A stretch of DNA of 19,886 nucleotides from Mycoplasma sp. CAG:611 (GCA_000434175.1 HF999767.1:322-20207), one strand, 5' to 3'. Counted from the stretch's first letter, positions 8,560-16,594 are shown. Translations and numbers: made by a program. The notes: generated by a model from the sequence alone, not told the origin.

Positions 8560-10470
8560 ATGAAAGAAGTAAAAGGATTTATATTAAAATATTTAAATTT
8601 ATTAAAAGAATTAATTATAAAAAATAAAAATATAATATATATGGCTCTTCCTTTTATAGTGATGGATGTTGTAACAAGAGTATTTGGTAATTCAATAGGA
8701 TTTTATAAAGTTTATAGACTTTTTCCTAATTTATTTACTTTATTATATATATATTTATTTTTAGGAATAGTATTAAACACAAATAAAAAAGTTGGTAAAA
8801 TAAGTTATTTATTTTTTAATATATTATTTGTTATTATGTATTTAGTAAACAATGTATATTATTCAATGACATCAAACTATTTTAGTTTTAACTTACTTGA
8901 TTCAGTAAGTGAAGGCTCACCATATTTTTTATCAGCTTTAAAAAATTGTAATATTTTTGTTTATATATTTTTAATAATAATTATTTGTTTAATTATCTTA
9001 GGTTATAAAAGTATAGATAAAGTAAAAAAAGAAAGTAAGAATAATAATGATAATAAAAAATTAATAAAAATTTTTATAATATTTATTATAGTTCATACAA
9101 TATTGCCTTTCTTTTTAGGCTTTTCTAATGATGATTTAGTATGGAATACATGGAAAAATCCAAGAAATATATATGAATTATATAATGATAATAATAAGAG
9201 CCTTAGACTTAGTGGATTATATGAGTATACTTTTAGAAATTTTTATGTAACTTTTATTAAAACTGAAGAAAAAAATGATGATGATTTAAAGTTTTTAGAA
9301 GATATATATAATAAAGAAGTAAAAAGTATAAAAAATAGTTATACAGGAAAGTTTAAAGGTAAAAACGTGATATTTTTACAACTTGAAGGTATGGATAATT
9401 GGTTAATAACAAAAAAAGATACACCAACTTTATATAATATGATAAATAATAGTATTAATTTTACTAATCATTATTCATTTTATACAGGAGGAGGTTCAAC
9501 TTTTAATAGTGAATTTGCTGTTAATACAGGATTTATTGTACCTTATTCTTATAATAAAAATGCTTATTCATTTAATAATAATTATTTTCCATATTCTCTT
9601 CCTAATATGTTTAAATCTTTAGATTATAGTGTTAATGCTTTTCATATGAATAAAAAAGAATATTATTCTAGAGGAATAAATTATAAAAATTGGAATTATG
9701 ATAATTATTATGGATTAATTGATATGTATAAATATACAAATGGAGAAAATACATTAGATAGAGAGCTTATTCTTAATGAAGAATATTCTAATCTTATGTT
9801 TAATAAAGAAAATTTATTTGTTGATTATATAATTACTTATTCACCACATATTCCTTTTGATAATACAAGGGGAGTATGTAAAATACTTTATGAAGAAGAT
9901 AATAAAGATTTAGATGTTCCATTTAAACAAATGAGTGAAGAAGAATGTGCAAGAAGACAAGCTAAAGAAACAGATTATTTTGTATCATTATTATTAGATA
10001 AATTAAAGGCAAATAATCTTTTAGATAATACTGTTTTAGTGGTATTTTCAGATCATTATTTATATACATTAGAAGATCAAACGATTTTAAATAAATATAA
10101 AAACACATCAAATAATTTAATTAATAAGACACCATTTTTTATTTATGATAATGGAAATACTAAAAAAACGATTAATAAGGTAACATCACAATTAAATATT
10201 TTACCAACTGTATTAAATTTATTTGGAATTGAATATAATCCTAATTATTATTTAGGACAAGATGCTTTGGGTAAAAATTATGAGTCAATTGTAGTGTTTA
10301 GTGATTATTCTTGGTATGATGGAAATGTTTATGTTGAGGGTGGAAAAATTACTAATAAAAAATATATTAGTAAAGAAGATTTGGAAAGAAAAAATATTTT
10401 AATAAATGAAATTGCAAAGAAAAATGATTTAACGTTAAAATATAATTATTTTAAAAAAATTAGTGAATAA
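8560..10470 (+). CDS. LTA synthase family sulfatase-fold membrane enzyme (phosphoglycerol transferase)
   Basis: 636 residues, matching LtaS-like enzymes: five N-terminal membrane helices (residues about 20-215) followed by an extracellular alkaline-phosphatase/sulfatase-type domain. Expected catalytic and Mn ligands are present: E276 in FLQLEGMDN, nucleophile T314 in GGGSTFNSEF, H430 in YSPHIPF, and D498-H499 in VVFSDHY. The tail has ILPTVLNLFGI and the YLGQDALG block usual in the family. It is expected to transfer glycerol phosphate from phosphatidylglycerol to a growing lipoteichoic acid or a related polymer outside the membrane; the exact polymer cannot be told from sequence. ATG 8560 is preceded by GGTGAG at 8550-8555; an in-frame GTG at 8551 is the alternative start. 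The gene has its own promoter and terminator, so it is probably monocistronic. Confidence 0.9.
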   Translation: MKEVKGFILKYLNLLKELIIKNKNIIYMALPFIVMDVVTRVFGNSIGFYKVYRLFPNLFTLLYIYLFLGIVLNTNKKVGKISYLFFNILFVIMYLVNNVYYSMTSNYFSFNLLDSVSEGSPYFLSALKNCNIFVYIFLIIIICLIILGYKSIDKVKKESKNNNDNKKLIKIFIIFIIVHTILPFFLGFSNDDLVWNTWKNPRNIYELYNDNNKSLRLSGLYEYTFRNFYVTFIKTEEKNDDDLKFLEDIYNKEVKSIKNSYTGKFKGKNVIFLQLEGMDNWLITKKDTPTLYNMINNSINFTNHYSFYTGGGSTFNSEFAVNTGFIVPYSYNKNAYSFNNNYFPYSLPNMFKSLDYSVNAFHMNKKEYYSRGINYKNWNYDNYYGLIDMYKYTNGENTLDRELILNEEYSNLMFNKENLFVDYIITYSPHIPFDNTRGVCKILYEEDNKDLDVPFKQMSEEECARRQAKETDYFVSLLLDKLKANNLLDNTVLVVFSDHYLYTLEDQTILNKYKNTSNNLINKTPFFIYDNGNTKKTINKVTSQLNILPTVLNLFGIEYNPNYYLGQDALGKNYESIVVFSDYSWYDGNVYVEGGKITNKKYISKEDLERKNILINEIAKKNDLTLKYNYFKKISE

Positions 10471-10489
10471 AATTTTATTCACTTTTTTT
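10462..10489 (+). terminator. Strong Rho-independent terminator after the LtaS-type gene
   Basis: A perfect 22-base palindrome (arms AGTGAATAAAA and TTTTATTCACT) at 10462-10483 runs straight into seven T. The stop codon lies in the left arm. Confidence 0.85.
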
Positions 10490-10572
10490 ATAAAATAAGT
10501 TTAACTTATAGACTTTAAATAAGTTATTTGATAAAATATATTATAGATTTATTATTAAATGAGGGTGAAATC

Positions 10573-12690
10573 ATGAAATTAAAATTTAAAGCAAGACCAC
10601 AAGATTGGTTAATATTTGTTTTGTTTGCTATTATTTTATTATATATAGTGGCAATTGCAGTTCTTAATATAGCTACTTTAGCAGGTAATCCTCCGGTAGG
10701 AAGTGAATTAAAATCTGGGAACTTTTGGGGATTTAATCCTTTTCCTGCTTTTACATTTAAGTATTTAGCTGCTACTATTATATTTTATATTGGGGTAGTA
10801 ATTGTAATATTTACAGGAGTAAAATCATATTTTTTTGAAACTGAAAAAGGCTTTGGTATATCTTCAGGAGAAAAAGATGATAAAGGGTATTCAAGATGGT
10901 GTACTGATAAAGAAATGAAGGAAAAACTATCTAAAATAAATATAAAAGATGAGGTATATAAAGCATCAGGTATACCTTTGATAAATGATGGTAAAAGTAT
11001 ATGGGTTGATAATGGAGATAGTCATAATATTGTAATTGGTTCAACTGGTGCAGGAAAAACGCAAGATATAGTTCATCCAATGGTTAAAGTTTTAGCAAAA
11101 AATGGAGAATCAATGATTATAACAGACCCAAAAGCAGAAATATATAAAGAACATGCAGGACTTTTAAAAGCTTTGGGTTATAACATAATTGTTTTAAACT
11201 TCCGCGATCCACAAAGAGGTAATTGTTGGAATCCACTTGCTCTTCCATATAAACTTTATAAAGAAGGAAATACTGATAAAGCAATGGAACTTCTAGATGA
11301 CGTTGCAAGTAATATTCTTTATGAAGAGGGTGGAAATAAAGATGCATTTTGGGAAAAAACATCTGCCGATTATTTTGCAGGACTTGCTTTAGGATTATTT
11401 GAAGATGCTAAAGAAGAAGAAGTAAATATTAATAGTATTTCTGTTATGACAACAATTGGGGAAGAAAAATTTGGAGCAAGAAGTTCTTATATAAAAGAGT
11501 ATTTTAATAGTAAAGATCCTGCTAGTGCTGCTTATACTTGTGCTTCAGGTACTGTAATGGCAGCGGAAGAAACAAAAGCAAGTATTTTATCAACATTTAA
11601 ACAAAAAATAAGATTATTTGCTTCCCGTGAAAATTTAAGTGAAATGTTAGCAACAAGTGATTTTGATATGACAAAAATAGGAAAAGAAAAAACAGCTGTA
11701 TTTATGATAATTCAAGATGAAAAGAAAACATATCATGCACTTGCTACAATATTTGTAAAACAATGTTATGAAACATTAATAGGGACAGCTCAAGAAACAT
11801 CTACAGGAGCGCTTCCTATTAGAACAAACTTTATTCTTGATGAATTTCAAAATATGCCACCATTAAAAGATATAACAACAATGGTTGCAGCAGCACGTTC
11901 TAGACATATAAGACTTACAATGATTATTCAAAACTTTGCAGGTCTTGAAGCAACATATGGAAAAGAAGTAGCACAAACAATAAGAAGTAATTGTAATAAT
12001 TTAGTCTATTTATTAACAACAGAACTAGCAGCACTTGAAGAAATTAGTAAATTATGTGGTGAGAAAAAATCTAAAAAAGATGATAAAACAGCATCAACAC
12101 CACTTATTACAGTAAGTGAACTTCAACTTATGAAAGAAAATGAAGCTATTGTAATAAAAACAAGAACAAGACCATTTAAAACAAAACTTAAACCTAATTG
12201 GAAAATTGATTGGGGGACTGCTAAGTATCCAGCAGATGAGTTTGTAACAAGAATAAAACAACCTATTCATACTTTTGATTTAAAAAGTTTCGTTCAAGAA
12301 CAACAAAAAAATAAATTTATGGGTATGTTAGATAATAATACTTCTAACCCTTTTGGAGGAATGGTTGGTAATCCATTTATGGAACAAACATCATCTATTC
12401 CTAAAGAAAGTTTTAATGTCGATGAATTGGTTAAAAAGATTGATGAAAAAATTGCTGAACTTGAAGAAGAAGAAAAACTTGAAAAAGAAAAAGAAAAACA
12501 AAAACTTCCAAAAGAAAAGCAGATTATTGAAATTGAACCAATTAGTAATAAAGAAAAAGAATTTGATAAGGAAAAACAAACTTCTAATCCTACAGATAAT
12601 AAGGATATAAAACTTAATGAAGAACCATTTGTAAATTATACAAAAGGTATAAGTGACGATCAATTCTTTGATGATTTCTTTGATGAATAA
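10573..12690 (+). CDS. VirD4/TraG-family type IV coupling ATPase
   Basis: 705 residues. Two N-terminal membrane helices (about 12-35 and 60-83) are followed by a RecA-like motor: Walker A GSTGAGKT at 156-163, the typical VirD4 block TDPKAEIYKEHAGLLKALGY with NFRDPQRGNCWNPL after it, Walker B FILDEFQNM with D423-E424, and the AAARSRHIRL motif. The last 95 residues are a Lys/Glu-rich coiled-coil-like tail ending in an acidic aromatic segment (DDQFFDDFFDE). Coupling proteins feed DNA-protein or protein substrates to type IV secretion channels at the membrane. No relaxase, VirB4 or VirB6 homologue is present here, so its partner machinery is elsewhere or lost. ATG 10573 is chosen for its GAGGG site 7 bases upstream. 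Codon use and base composition look like those of the neighbours, arguing against very recent transfer. Confidence 0.93.
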   Translation: MKLKFKARPQDWLIFVLFAIILLYIVAIAVLNIATLAGNPPVGSELKSGNFWGFNPFPAFTFKYLAATIIFYIGVVIVIFTGVKSYFFETEKGFGISSGEKDDKGYSRWCTDKEMKEKLSKINIKDEVYKASGIPLINDGKSIWVDNGDSHNIVIGSTGAGKTQDIVHPMVKVLAKNGESMIITDPKAEIYKEHAGLLKALGYNIIVLNFRDPQRGNCWNPLALPYKLYKEGNTDKAMELLDDVASNILYEEGGNKDAFWEKTSADYFAGLALGLFEDAKEEEVNINSISVMTTIGEEKFGARSSYIKEYFNSKDPASAAYTCASGTVMAAEETKASILSTFKQKIRLFASRENLSEMLATSDFDMTKIGKEKTAVFMIIQDEKKTYHALATIFVKQCYETLIGTAQETSTGALPIRTNFILDEFQNMPPLKDITTMVAAARSRHIRLTMIIQNFAGLEATYGKEVAQTIRSNCNNLVYLLTTELAALEEISKLCGEKKSKKDDKTASTPLITVSELQLMKENEAIVIKTRTRPFKTKLKPNWKIDWGTAKYPADEFVTRIKQPIHTFDLKSFVQEQQKNKFMGMLDNNTSNPFGGMVGNPFMEQTSSIPKESFNVDELVKKIDEKIAELEEEEKLEKEKEKQKLPKEKQIIEIEPISNKEKEFDKEKQTSNPTDNKDIKLNEEPFVNYTKGISDDQFFDDFFDE

Positions 12691-12717
12691 AACAACAATT
12701 AAAATTTGTTGTTTTTT
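12691..12717 (+). terminator. Rho-independent terminator after the coupling ATPase
   Basis: An 8-bp stem (AACAACAA at 12691-12698 with TTGTTGTT at 12706-12713) is followed by a T run to 12717. It separates the ATPase gene from traX. Confidence 0.75.
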
Positions 12718-12748
12718 AAAAAAATTAAATTTAAAAAGAGGATAATAT

Positions 12749-13321
12749 ATGAAAAAACTTAATTCTAATCATTTAAAATTAATAGCAATAATAGCAATGA
12801 CAATAGATCATATTGCAGATTTAATCTATCCAGGTATGCAAAATAATATAATTTCAATTATTTTGCATATAATTGGTAGATTAACGGCACCAATTATGTT
12901 TTTCTTTATTTGTGAAGGATTTTATTATACAAAAAATTTAAAAAAATATATTTTAAGATTATTTATCTTTGCAATAATATCTCATTTTGCATATTGTTTT
13001 GCTTTTGGAATAAACTATATACCATTTTCTACAGGAAATATATTTAATCAAACAAGCATTATGTGGTCACTTGCTTGGTCGGTAGTTGCTCTTTATATTG
13101 TAAATGGTAAAAACAATTTAAAAAATTGGCAAAAGTGGATATTAATTATTTTAATAAATGTTATTACTTTTTCTGCAGACTGGAGTTCTATAGCAGTAAT
13201 GGCAATTTTATCTATGTATGAAAATAGAGGCAATTTAAAAAAACAAATGTTAAGCATGAGTTTTTGGGTTTTAATTTATGCAATTGTTTCATTCTTATTT
13301 GACAATTTTATCTATGTATGA
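12749..13321 (+). CDS. traX: TraX-family membrane protein, N-terminal part, frameshifted
   Basis: 190 residues as read, the last few out of frame. The N-terminus (LKLIAIIAMTIDHIADLIYPG, GRLTAPIMFFFICEGFYYT) and multi-helix hydrophobic layout are typical of TraX-family proteins; in F plasmid TraX acetylates pilin, while chromosomal homologues in Gram-positives have undefined acyltransferase-like roles. A 100-bp tandem duplication (13203-13302 and 13303-13402) shifts the frame so that a TGA at 13319 ends translation early. Removing one copy gives a continuous 247-residue protein ending at 13592, the normal family length. The start has AGAGG 7 bases upstream. Whether the break is real or an assembly effect is discussed in the findings. 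Its adjacency to the coupling ATPase suits a conjugation-derived pair, but a terminator lies between them. Confidence 0.85.
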   Translation: MKKLNSNHLKLIAIIAMTIDHIADLIYPGMQNNIISIILHIIGRLTAPIMFFFICEGFYYTKNLKKYILRLFIFAIISHFAYCFAFGINYIPFSTGNIFNQTSIMWSLAWSVVALYIVNGKNNLKNWQKWILIILINVITFSADWSSIAVMAILSMYENRGNLKKQMLSMSFWVLIYAIVSFLFDNFIYV

Positions 13322-13402
13322 AAACAGAGGTAATTTAAAAAAACAAATGTTAGGCATGAGTTTTTGGGTTTTAATTTATGCAATTGTTTCATTCTTATTT
13401 GT
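13203..13402. repeat. 100-bp tandem duplication inside traX
   Basis: Copies at 13203-13302 and 13303-13402 match at all but three positions over 99 aligned bases (13225/13325 T-C, 13231/13331 C-T, 13253/13353 A-G). Two changes are synonymous in the real frame and one is Ser to Gly. A period of 100 shifts the frame by one. Confidence 0.97.
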
Positions 13403-13592
13403 AAATAAGGCTTATGGATTAATTACATTAGCGGTAGTATTAGTATATCCTTTATTAAAAAATTACAATGGAGAAAAGGGAAAGTTAAATTGGATGAAGT
13501 GGTTTTTCTATTTATACTATCCATTACATTTAATAGTCGTTGGAATATTAAGAATAATAATATATGGCAATGTACCTTTATTATTTAATTAG
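13278..13592 (+). CDS. traX: TraX-family membrane protein, C-terminal part, frameshifted
   Basis: This frame carries the remaining C-terminal portion of the TraX-family protein. Genuine sequence begins with the second duplicated copy at 13303 (ILSMYENRGNLKKQMLGMSF), and the first eight residues from the ATG at 13278 are an out-of-frame read of the first copy. It ends with LNWMKWFFYLYYPLHLIVVGILRIIIYG, the conserved TraX terminus with a Tyr-Pro-His motif. No ribosome site precedes 13278, so it is unlikely to be an independent gene. It should be read together with 12749-13321 as one gene interrupted by a 100-bp duplication. Confidence 0.75.
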   Translation: MQLFHSYLTILSMYENRGNLKKQMLGMSFWVLIYAIVSFLFVNKAYGLITLAVVLVYPLLKNYNGEKGKLNWMKWFFYLYYPLHLIVVGILRIIIYGNVPLLFN

Positions 13593-13625
13593 TAAATAAT
13601 AAATATATATTTAAAATTTATTCAT

Positions 13626-13652
13626 AAAAAAAATCGAACTATATAGTTCGAT
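13626..13652 (-). terminator. Rho-independent terminator of tRNA-Gly
   Basis: A perfect 20-base palindrome at 13633-13652 is followed, in the minus direction, by a run of T (A on the plus strand, 13626-13633). It lies 12 bases past the tRNA 3' end. Confidence 0.85.
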
Positions 13653-13664
13653 CAAATATCAATT

Positions 13665-13738
13665 TGGAGCAGATGATGGGAATCGAACCCACGTAGTCAG
13701 CTTGGAAGGCTGAGGTTCTACCATTAAACTACATCTGC
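13665..13738 (-). tRNA. tRNA-Gly, anticodon TCC
   Basis: A 74-base cloverleaf with encoded CCA on the minus strand. The acceptor stem is GCAGATG paired with CATCTGC, discriminator T then CCA. The D arm is GTTT/GAAC, the anticodon stem TCAGC/GCTGA encloses the loop CTTCCAA with anticodon TCC, and the T arm contains GGGTTCGATTCCC. It reads GGA and, by wobble, GGG glycine codons. It has its own strong promoter and terminator, so it is a single-gene transcription unit antisense to its neighbours. Confidence 0.97.
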
Positions 13739-13768
13739 AATTAACTACAAAAACTGTAGGCATATTTA

Positions 13769-13797
13769 ATTCTATGATAAAAGAATGAAAATGTCAA
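13769..13797 (-). promoter_or_regulatory. Promoter of tRNA-Gly
   Basis: On the minus strand a perfect TTGACA (13797-13792), a 17-base spacer and TAGAAT (13774-13769), about 30 bases upstream of the mature tRNA 5' end. It is the best sigma-70-type promoter in the window. Confidence 0.8.
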
Positions 13798-13900
13798 TAT
13801 CTTTTTATAAAAAAAGTTAAAATTTTGATTTATCTTTATTATTATAACCACTTTTATAGAAAATATAGATATTAAAACTATTTAAAATAAATAAAATATA

Positions 13901-13909
13901 TGCTATAAT
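13901..13909 (+). promoter_or_regulatory. Extended -10 promoter of the thioredoxin-like gene
   Basis: TGCTATAAT gives an extended -10; TTTAAA 17 bases upstream of the hexamer is a weak -35. The transcript would start around 13916, just before the GGAGGT ribosome site at 13920-13925. Confidence 0.55.
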
Positions 13910-13932
13910 CTATTTATATGGAGGTAAAAATT

Positions 13933-14682
13933 ATGAATAAAAATGTAAAAATAATATTAGGAATTGTAATTGCTGTTTTACTATGTGGAGGATTATTTTT
14001 CTTATCATCTTTAGCAGAAAACAAAAACTTTAAGAAAATAAATTATAATGAATATTTAAATCTTTCTTCAAGTAATGGTAATTATGTAGTATTTATTGGG
14101 AATGAATCTAGTGATAGTTTAAAAAGTTTAAAAAGTTTTACTAGTGAAAATAATGTTAAAATAAGATATATTGATTCAAGTAGTCTAACTGAAGAAGAGA
14201 AAAAAGAAATATTAGATAAAGATGAAACAGAAAAGTTAATCTTTATAAATAATGGGAAAGAAGAAATATATAAAAAAGATTTTTCTAAATTTTCTTTAAC
14301 AAATGAATTTATTAATCAAAATATTTTAGATAATACTTTAGTGGAAGTTGATATTGATAATTATTTAAAATTAATAAAAAGTAAAGGAAATCATATAGTA
14401 TTTATAGGAAGAGAAACTTGTAGTTGGTGTCAAAAGTTTAAACCTAATATGAAAAGTGCTGCGAAAGATTATAATATAACATTATATTATATTGATACAG
14501 ATAAATTCATTGGCGAAGATTGGAACAAGTTTAAAGAATCAGAAAAATATTTAACCGAAAATGAGTGGGGAACTCCATTAACATTATTATATAAAGATGG
14601 AAAGCTTATTGATGTATTAAACGGTTATGTTGAAGAAACTGGTATTTATGAATTTTTATTAAAAAATGGGGTGATTAAGTAA
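13933..14682 (+). CDS. Membrane-anchored protein with two thioredoxin-fold domains
   Basis: 249 residues. A single N-terminal membrane helix (about 5-28) anchors it, with the rest predicted outside. Two tandem thioredoxin-like modules follow. The first (about 40-125) starts NYNEYLNLSSSNGNYVVFIGNESSDSL and has lost both active-site Cys. The second (about 140-249) starts with the matching NYLKLIKSKGNHIVFIGRETCSWC and keeps the C163-x-x-C166 pair plus the cis-Pro TPLTLLYKDG. The second could act as a disulfide reductase or oxidase at the cell surface; the first may only bind substrate. ATG 13933 is preferred over an in-frame ATG at 13918 because GGAGGT (13920-13925) lies 7 bases before it and inside the longer frame. 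The TAA stop shares one base with the next gene's ATG (TAATG). Confidence 0.85.
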   Translation: MNKNVKIILGIVIAVLLCGGLFFLSSLAENKNFKKINYNEYLNLSSSNGNYVVFIGNESSDSLKSLKSFTSENNVKIRYIDSSSLTEEEKKEILDKDETEKLIFINNGKEEIYKKDFSKFSLTNEFINQNILDNTLVEVDIDNYLKLIKSKGNHIVFIGRETCSWCQKFKPNMKSAAKDYNITLYYIDTDKFIGEDWNKFKESEKYLTENEWGTPLTLLYKDGKLIDVLNGYVEETGIYEFLLKNGVIK

Positions 14683-15131
14683 TGAACAATGGCGTTTATG
14701 AAAAAATTCTAAATTTTAAGAGAAAATATCCTAGTACTATCGCATGGAGATTAAAGGCTCATTCAAAAGTAGTAGAAAAGCATTTAAACCAAGGAGAAAA
14801 AGTTTTATATGCTTTTGCAGGGCAAAAAAATAATCATTTTTATGATATTATTTCGACTCATGTTTTTGTGATTACTAACAGAAGATTAATCATTGCTACA
14901 AAAAGAGTATTATTTGGATATTTCTTATATTCCATAACACCAGATATGTTTAATGACTTAACTGTATATTCAGGATTAATTTGGGGAAAAGTACAAATAG
15001 ATACGATAAAAGAAGTTGTATTTATCTCTAATTTAAGTAAAAAATCACTTGATGAAATTGAAACAAGTGTAACAGAATATATGATGAAAGAAAAGAAAAA
15101 ATATGCCAGAAGAGAAAAAGAAGAAAAATAA
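14682..15131 (+). CDS. Small bacterial PH-domain-like protein
   Basis: 149 residues. The core from GEKVLYAFAGQ through HVFVITNRRLIIATKRVLFGYFLYSI to IDTIKEVVFI has the strand pattern of bacterial PH-like domains: a gly-glu-lys start, the TNRRLII strand and a following strand that describes how the signal is presented. The C-terminus is a Lys/Glu-rich helix. There is no membrane segment, so it is probably cytosolic or membrane-peripheral. The function of this domain class is generally unknown. GGGGTGA lies 7 bases before the ATG, which overlaps the stop of the thioredoxin-like gene by one base; the two are cotranscribed. Family assignment is by pattern and moderately secure. Confidence 0.7.
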   Translation: MNNGVYEKILNFKRKYPSTIAWRLKAHSKVVEKHLNQGEKVLYAFAGQKNNHFYDIISTHVFVITNRRLIIATKRVLFGYFLYSITPDMFNDLTVYSGLIWGKVQIDTIKEVVFISNLSKKSLDEIETSVTEYMMKEKKKYARREKEEK

Positions 15132-15149
15132 CTTCTTTTTCTTTATTTT
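15113..15149 (+). terminator. Rho-independent terminator after the PH-like gene
   Basis: A perfect 11-bp purine/pyrimidine stem (AGAAAAAGAAG at 15113-15123 with CTTCTTTTTCT at 15132-15142) with an 8-base loop and a T-rich tail; it overlaps the stop codon. Confidence 0.7.
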
Positions 15150-15199
15150 ATAATAAATATTTGATAAAATTTAATTATAGAGTTAGGAAGTTGAAGTAT

Positions 15200-16402
15200 A
15201 TGAAGGATTTAATAAAAAAAATTATTCTTTTAATTATAATTATTCTTTTTTTACAATTAATATTATTTATTTTTAAAACTAAACATAATGTTAATTATAT
15301 AGTAGTTAATAATAAAGAAAAAATAAAAATAAATGAAACATATAAAAATAATAATTATTTATTTGATATAGAGTATAAAAATAAAAATATAACTTTCTCT
15401 TATGATAATAAATTTTATAAAGCTAAAAAAGTAATAAAAGATATTTTAGTATATGAAAAAGATGATTTAGTATGTATTTATCCAATTCTAAAAAATAATA
15501 AATTTTATAACATTATTTGTTCTAAAGATAATAATATATATCATTATAATTATTTTAAAGATGAGTTAACTGATTTTACAGCATATTTACAAGAAAAAGG
15601 ATATTTTAATTCTTCTTGGATCAATAATGAGGTAAAAAAGAATATGGGTAATCTTACTTTTTACCATGAAAATATTAATAAAAATACATATATTTATATA
15701 TGGAAATATAAAGGGTTTTATACTCTTAACTCTAAAAAACAACAAACATTAGATATTTTAAAAAATGATACTTATGTAAATACATTAGGAATTAAAGTTG
15801 GAAAATATTATGTTTTACCTAATTATGATGAAAAATATAAATTTAGCAAGTTTTATATAATTAATATGACAAATAATAGAGTAAAAACATTAAAACTTGA
15901 TAAAAAAATAACAAATGATTATTATAACAATGGTATTTTTGATAATAAATTATATTTATTTGATGTTGATAATTTAATTCAATATAGATTAAATCCTAAG
16001 AAAAATAAAATAGAAAAAATAAGTACAACGGAAGCTTTCTATTATGATGGTGAAGAACTTAGTAAAAGACCTTTATATGATTTTAAAGAAAATAAACTTA
16101 TCTTTTCTTTAGAAAAAATAGATGTACCATTTACCTATAAGGAAATATTTGTAAATGATAATAACTTTTATTATTTAGATGATGATAATAATTTTATATA
16201 TTACAATAAATTATTTGATAACAAAATGGTTTTATTTAATATAAAAGACATTAATAATATAAAATTAGTAAACAATAATTTATATTTTATAAATGAAGAT
16301 TCATTGTATAGTTTTAATATAAATGAAGGAATAAAAAAACTTGTAAAATATAGTGAACTTTATTATAATTCTACAAATAGATATGAAATTTATGAAAAAT
16401 AA
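15200..16402 (+). CDS. Membrane-anchored protein of unknown function, possibly beta-propeller-like
   Basis: 400 residues. Residues about 8-26 form one hydrophobic helix, after which the chain is hydrophilic, very rich in Asn, Lys and Tyr, and presumably extracellular. I do not recognise the family. The C-terminal half has repeated short units such as NKLYLFDVDNLIQYRLN, NNFYYLDDDNNFIYYN and NNLYFINEDSLYSFN, spaced like blades of a beta-propeller (similar in style to DUF5050-type repeats), but this is inference. I chose ATG 15200 because AGGAAG lies 9 bases upstream and the membrane helix follows directly; an in-frame TTG at 15161 is less likely. It has its own flanking terminators, so it is probably transcribed alone. 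Confidence 0.75.
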   Translation: MKDLIKKIILLIIIILFLQLILFIFKTKHNVNYIVVNNKEKIKINETYKNNNYLFDIEYKNKNITFSYDNKFYKAKKVIKDILVYEKDDLVCIYPILKNNKFYNIICSKDNNIYHYNYFKDELTDFTAYLQEKGYFNSSWINNEVKKNMGNLTFYHENINKNTYIYIWKYKGFYTLNSKKQQTLDILKNDTYVNTLGIKVGKYYVLPNYDEKYKFSKFYIINMTNNRVKTLKLDKKITNDYYNNGIFDNKLYLFDVDNLIQYRLNPKKNKIEKISTTEAFYYDGEELSKRPLYDFKENKLIFSLEKIDVPFTYKEIFVNDNNFYYLDDDNNFIYYNKLFDNKMVLFNIKDINNIKLVNNNLYFINEDSLYSFNINEGIKKLVKYSELYYNSTNRYEIYEK

Positions 16403-16484
16403 TAAAAAATTTAAAAATAGGGTAAATTAAGTGTTTCGACAAAATATTATAAATTTCATGGTATCAAATTTAAAAATTGCTCTA

Positions 16485-16513
16485 AGATGAATTTTAAAAA
16501 TTCGTCTTTTTTT
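16485..16513 (+). terminator. Rho-independent terminator upstream of the adhesin gene
   Basis: A 10-bp stem (16485-16494 with 16498-16507, one T-G pair) closes a 3-base loop and leads into seven T. It lies 83 bases after the preceding stop codon, so it may end that transcript or belong to an inserted element. Confidence 0.8.
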
Positions 16514-16587
16514 GTGCTTGAAAAGTAAAATTTGGCCGTTTGCAAAGCATTTTTTAGTGTGTTAGTCTAGTAGACAAAATTAATTTG

Positions 16588-16594
16588 AAAGGAG
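16588..16594 (+). promoter_or_regulatory. Ribosome binding site of the adhesin gene
   Basis: AAAGGAG seven bases before ATG 16602 fixes the start at a Lys-rich signal peptide. No convincing promoter is visible between the terminator at 16513 and this site. Confidence 0.7.

Noticed and set aside
11117..11362. Minus-strand open frame opposite the coupling ATPase
   Set aside because: Antisense shadow of the conserved motor domain.
12353..12663. Open frames on both strands overlapping the ATPase C-terminal tail
   Set aside because: They are alternative reads of the GAA/AAA-rich tail, giving poly-Lys or poly-Phe runs typical of shadow frames.
10573..13592. A complete integrative conjugative element
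   Set aside because: Only the coupling ATPase and traX are present; no relaxase, integrase, VirB4 or direct-repeat boundaries were found.
13626..13652. 20-base palindrome considered as an operator or attachment site
   Set aside because: Its position just past the tRNA 3' end and the T run on the minus strand fit a terminator; no duplicated tRNA end marking an attachment site is visible in the window.
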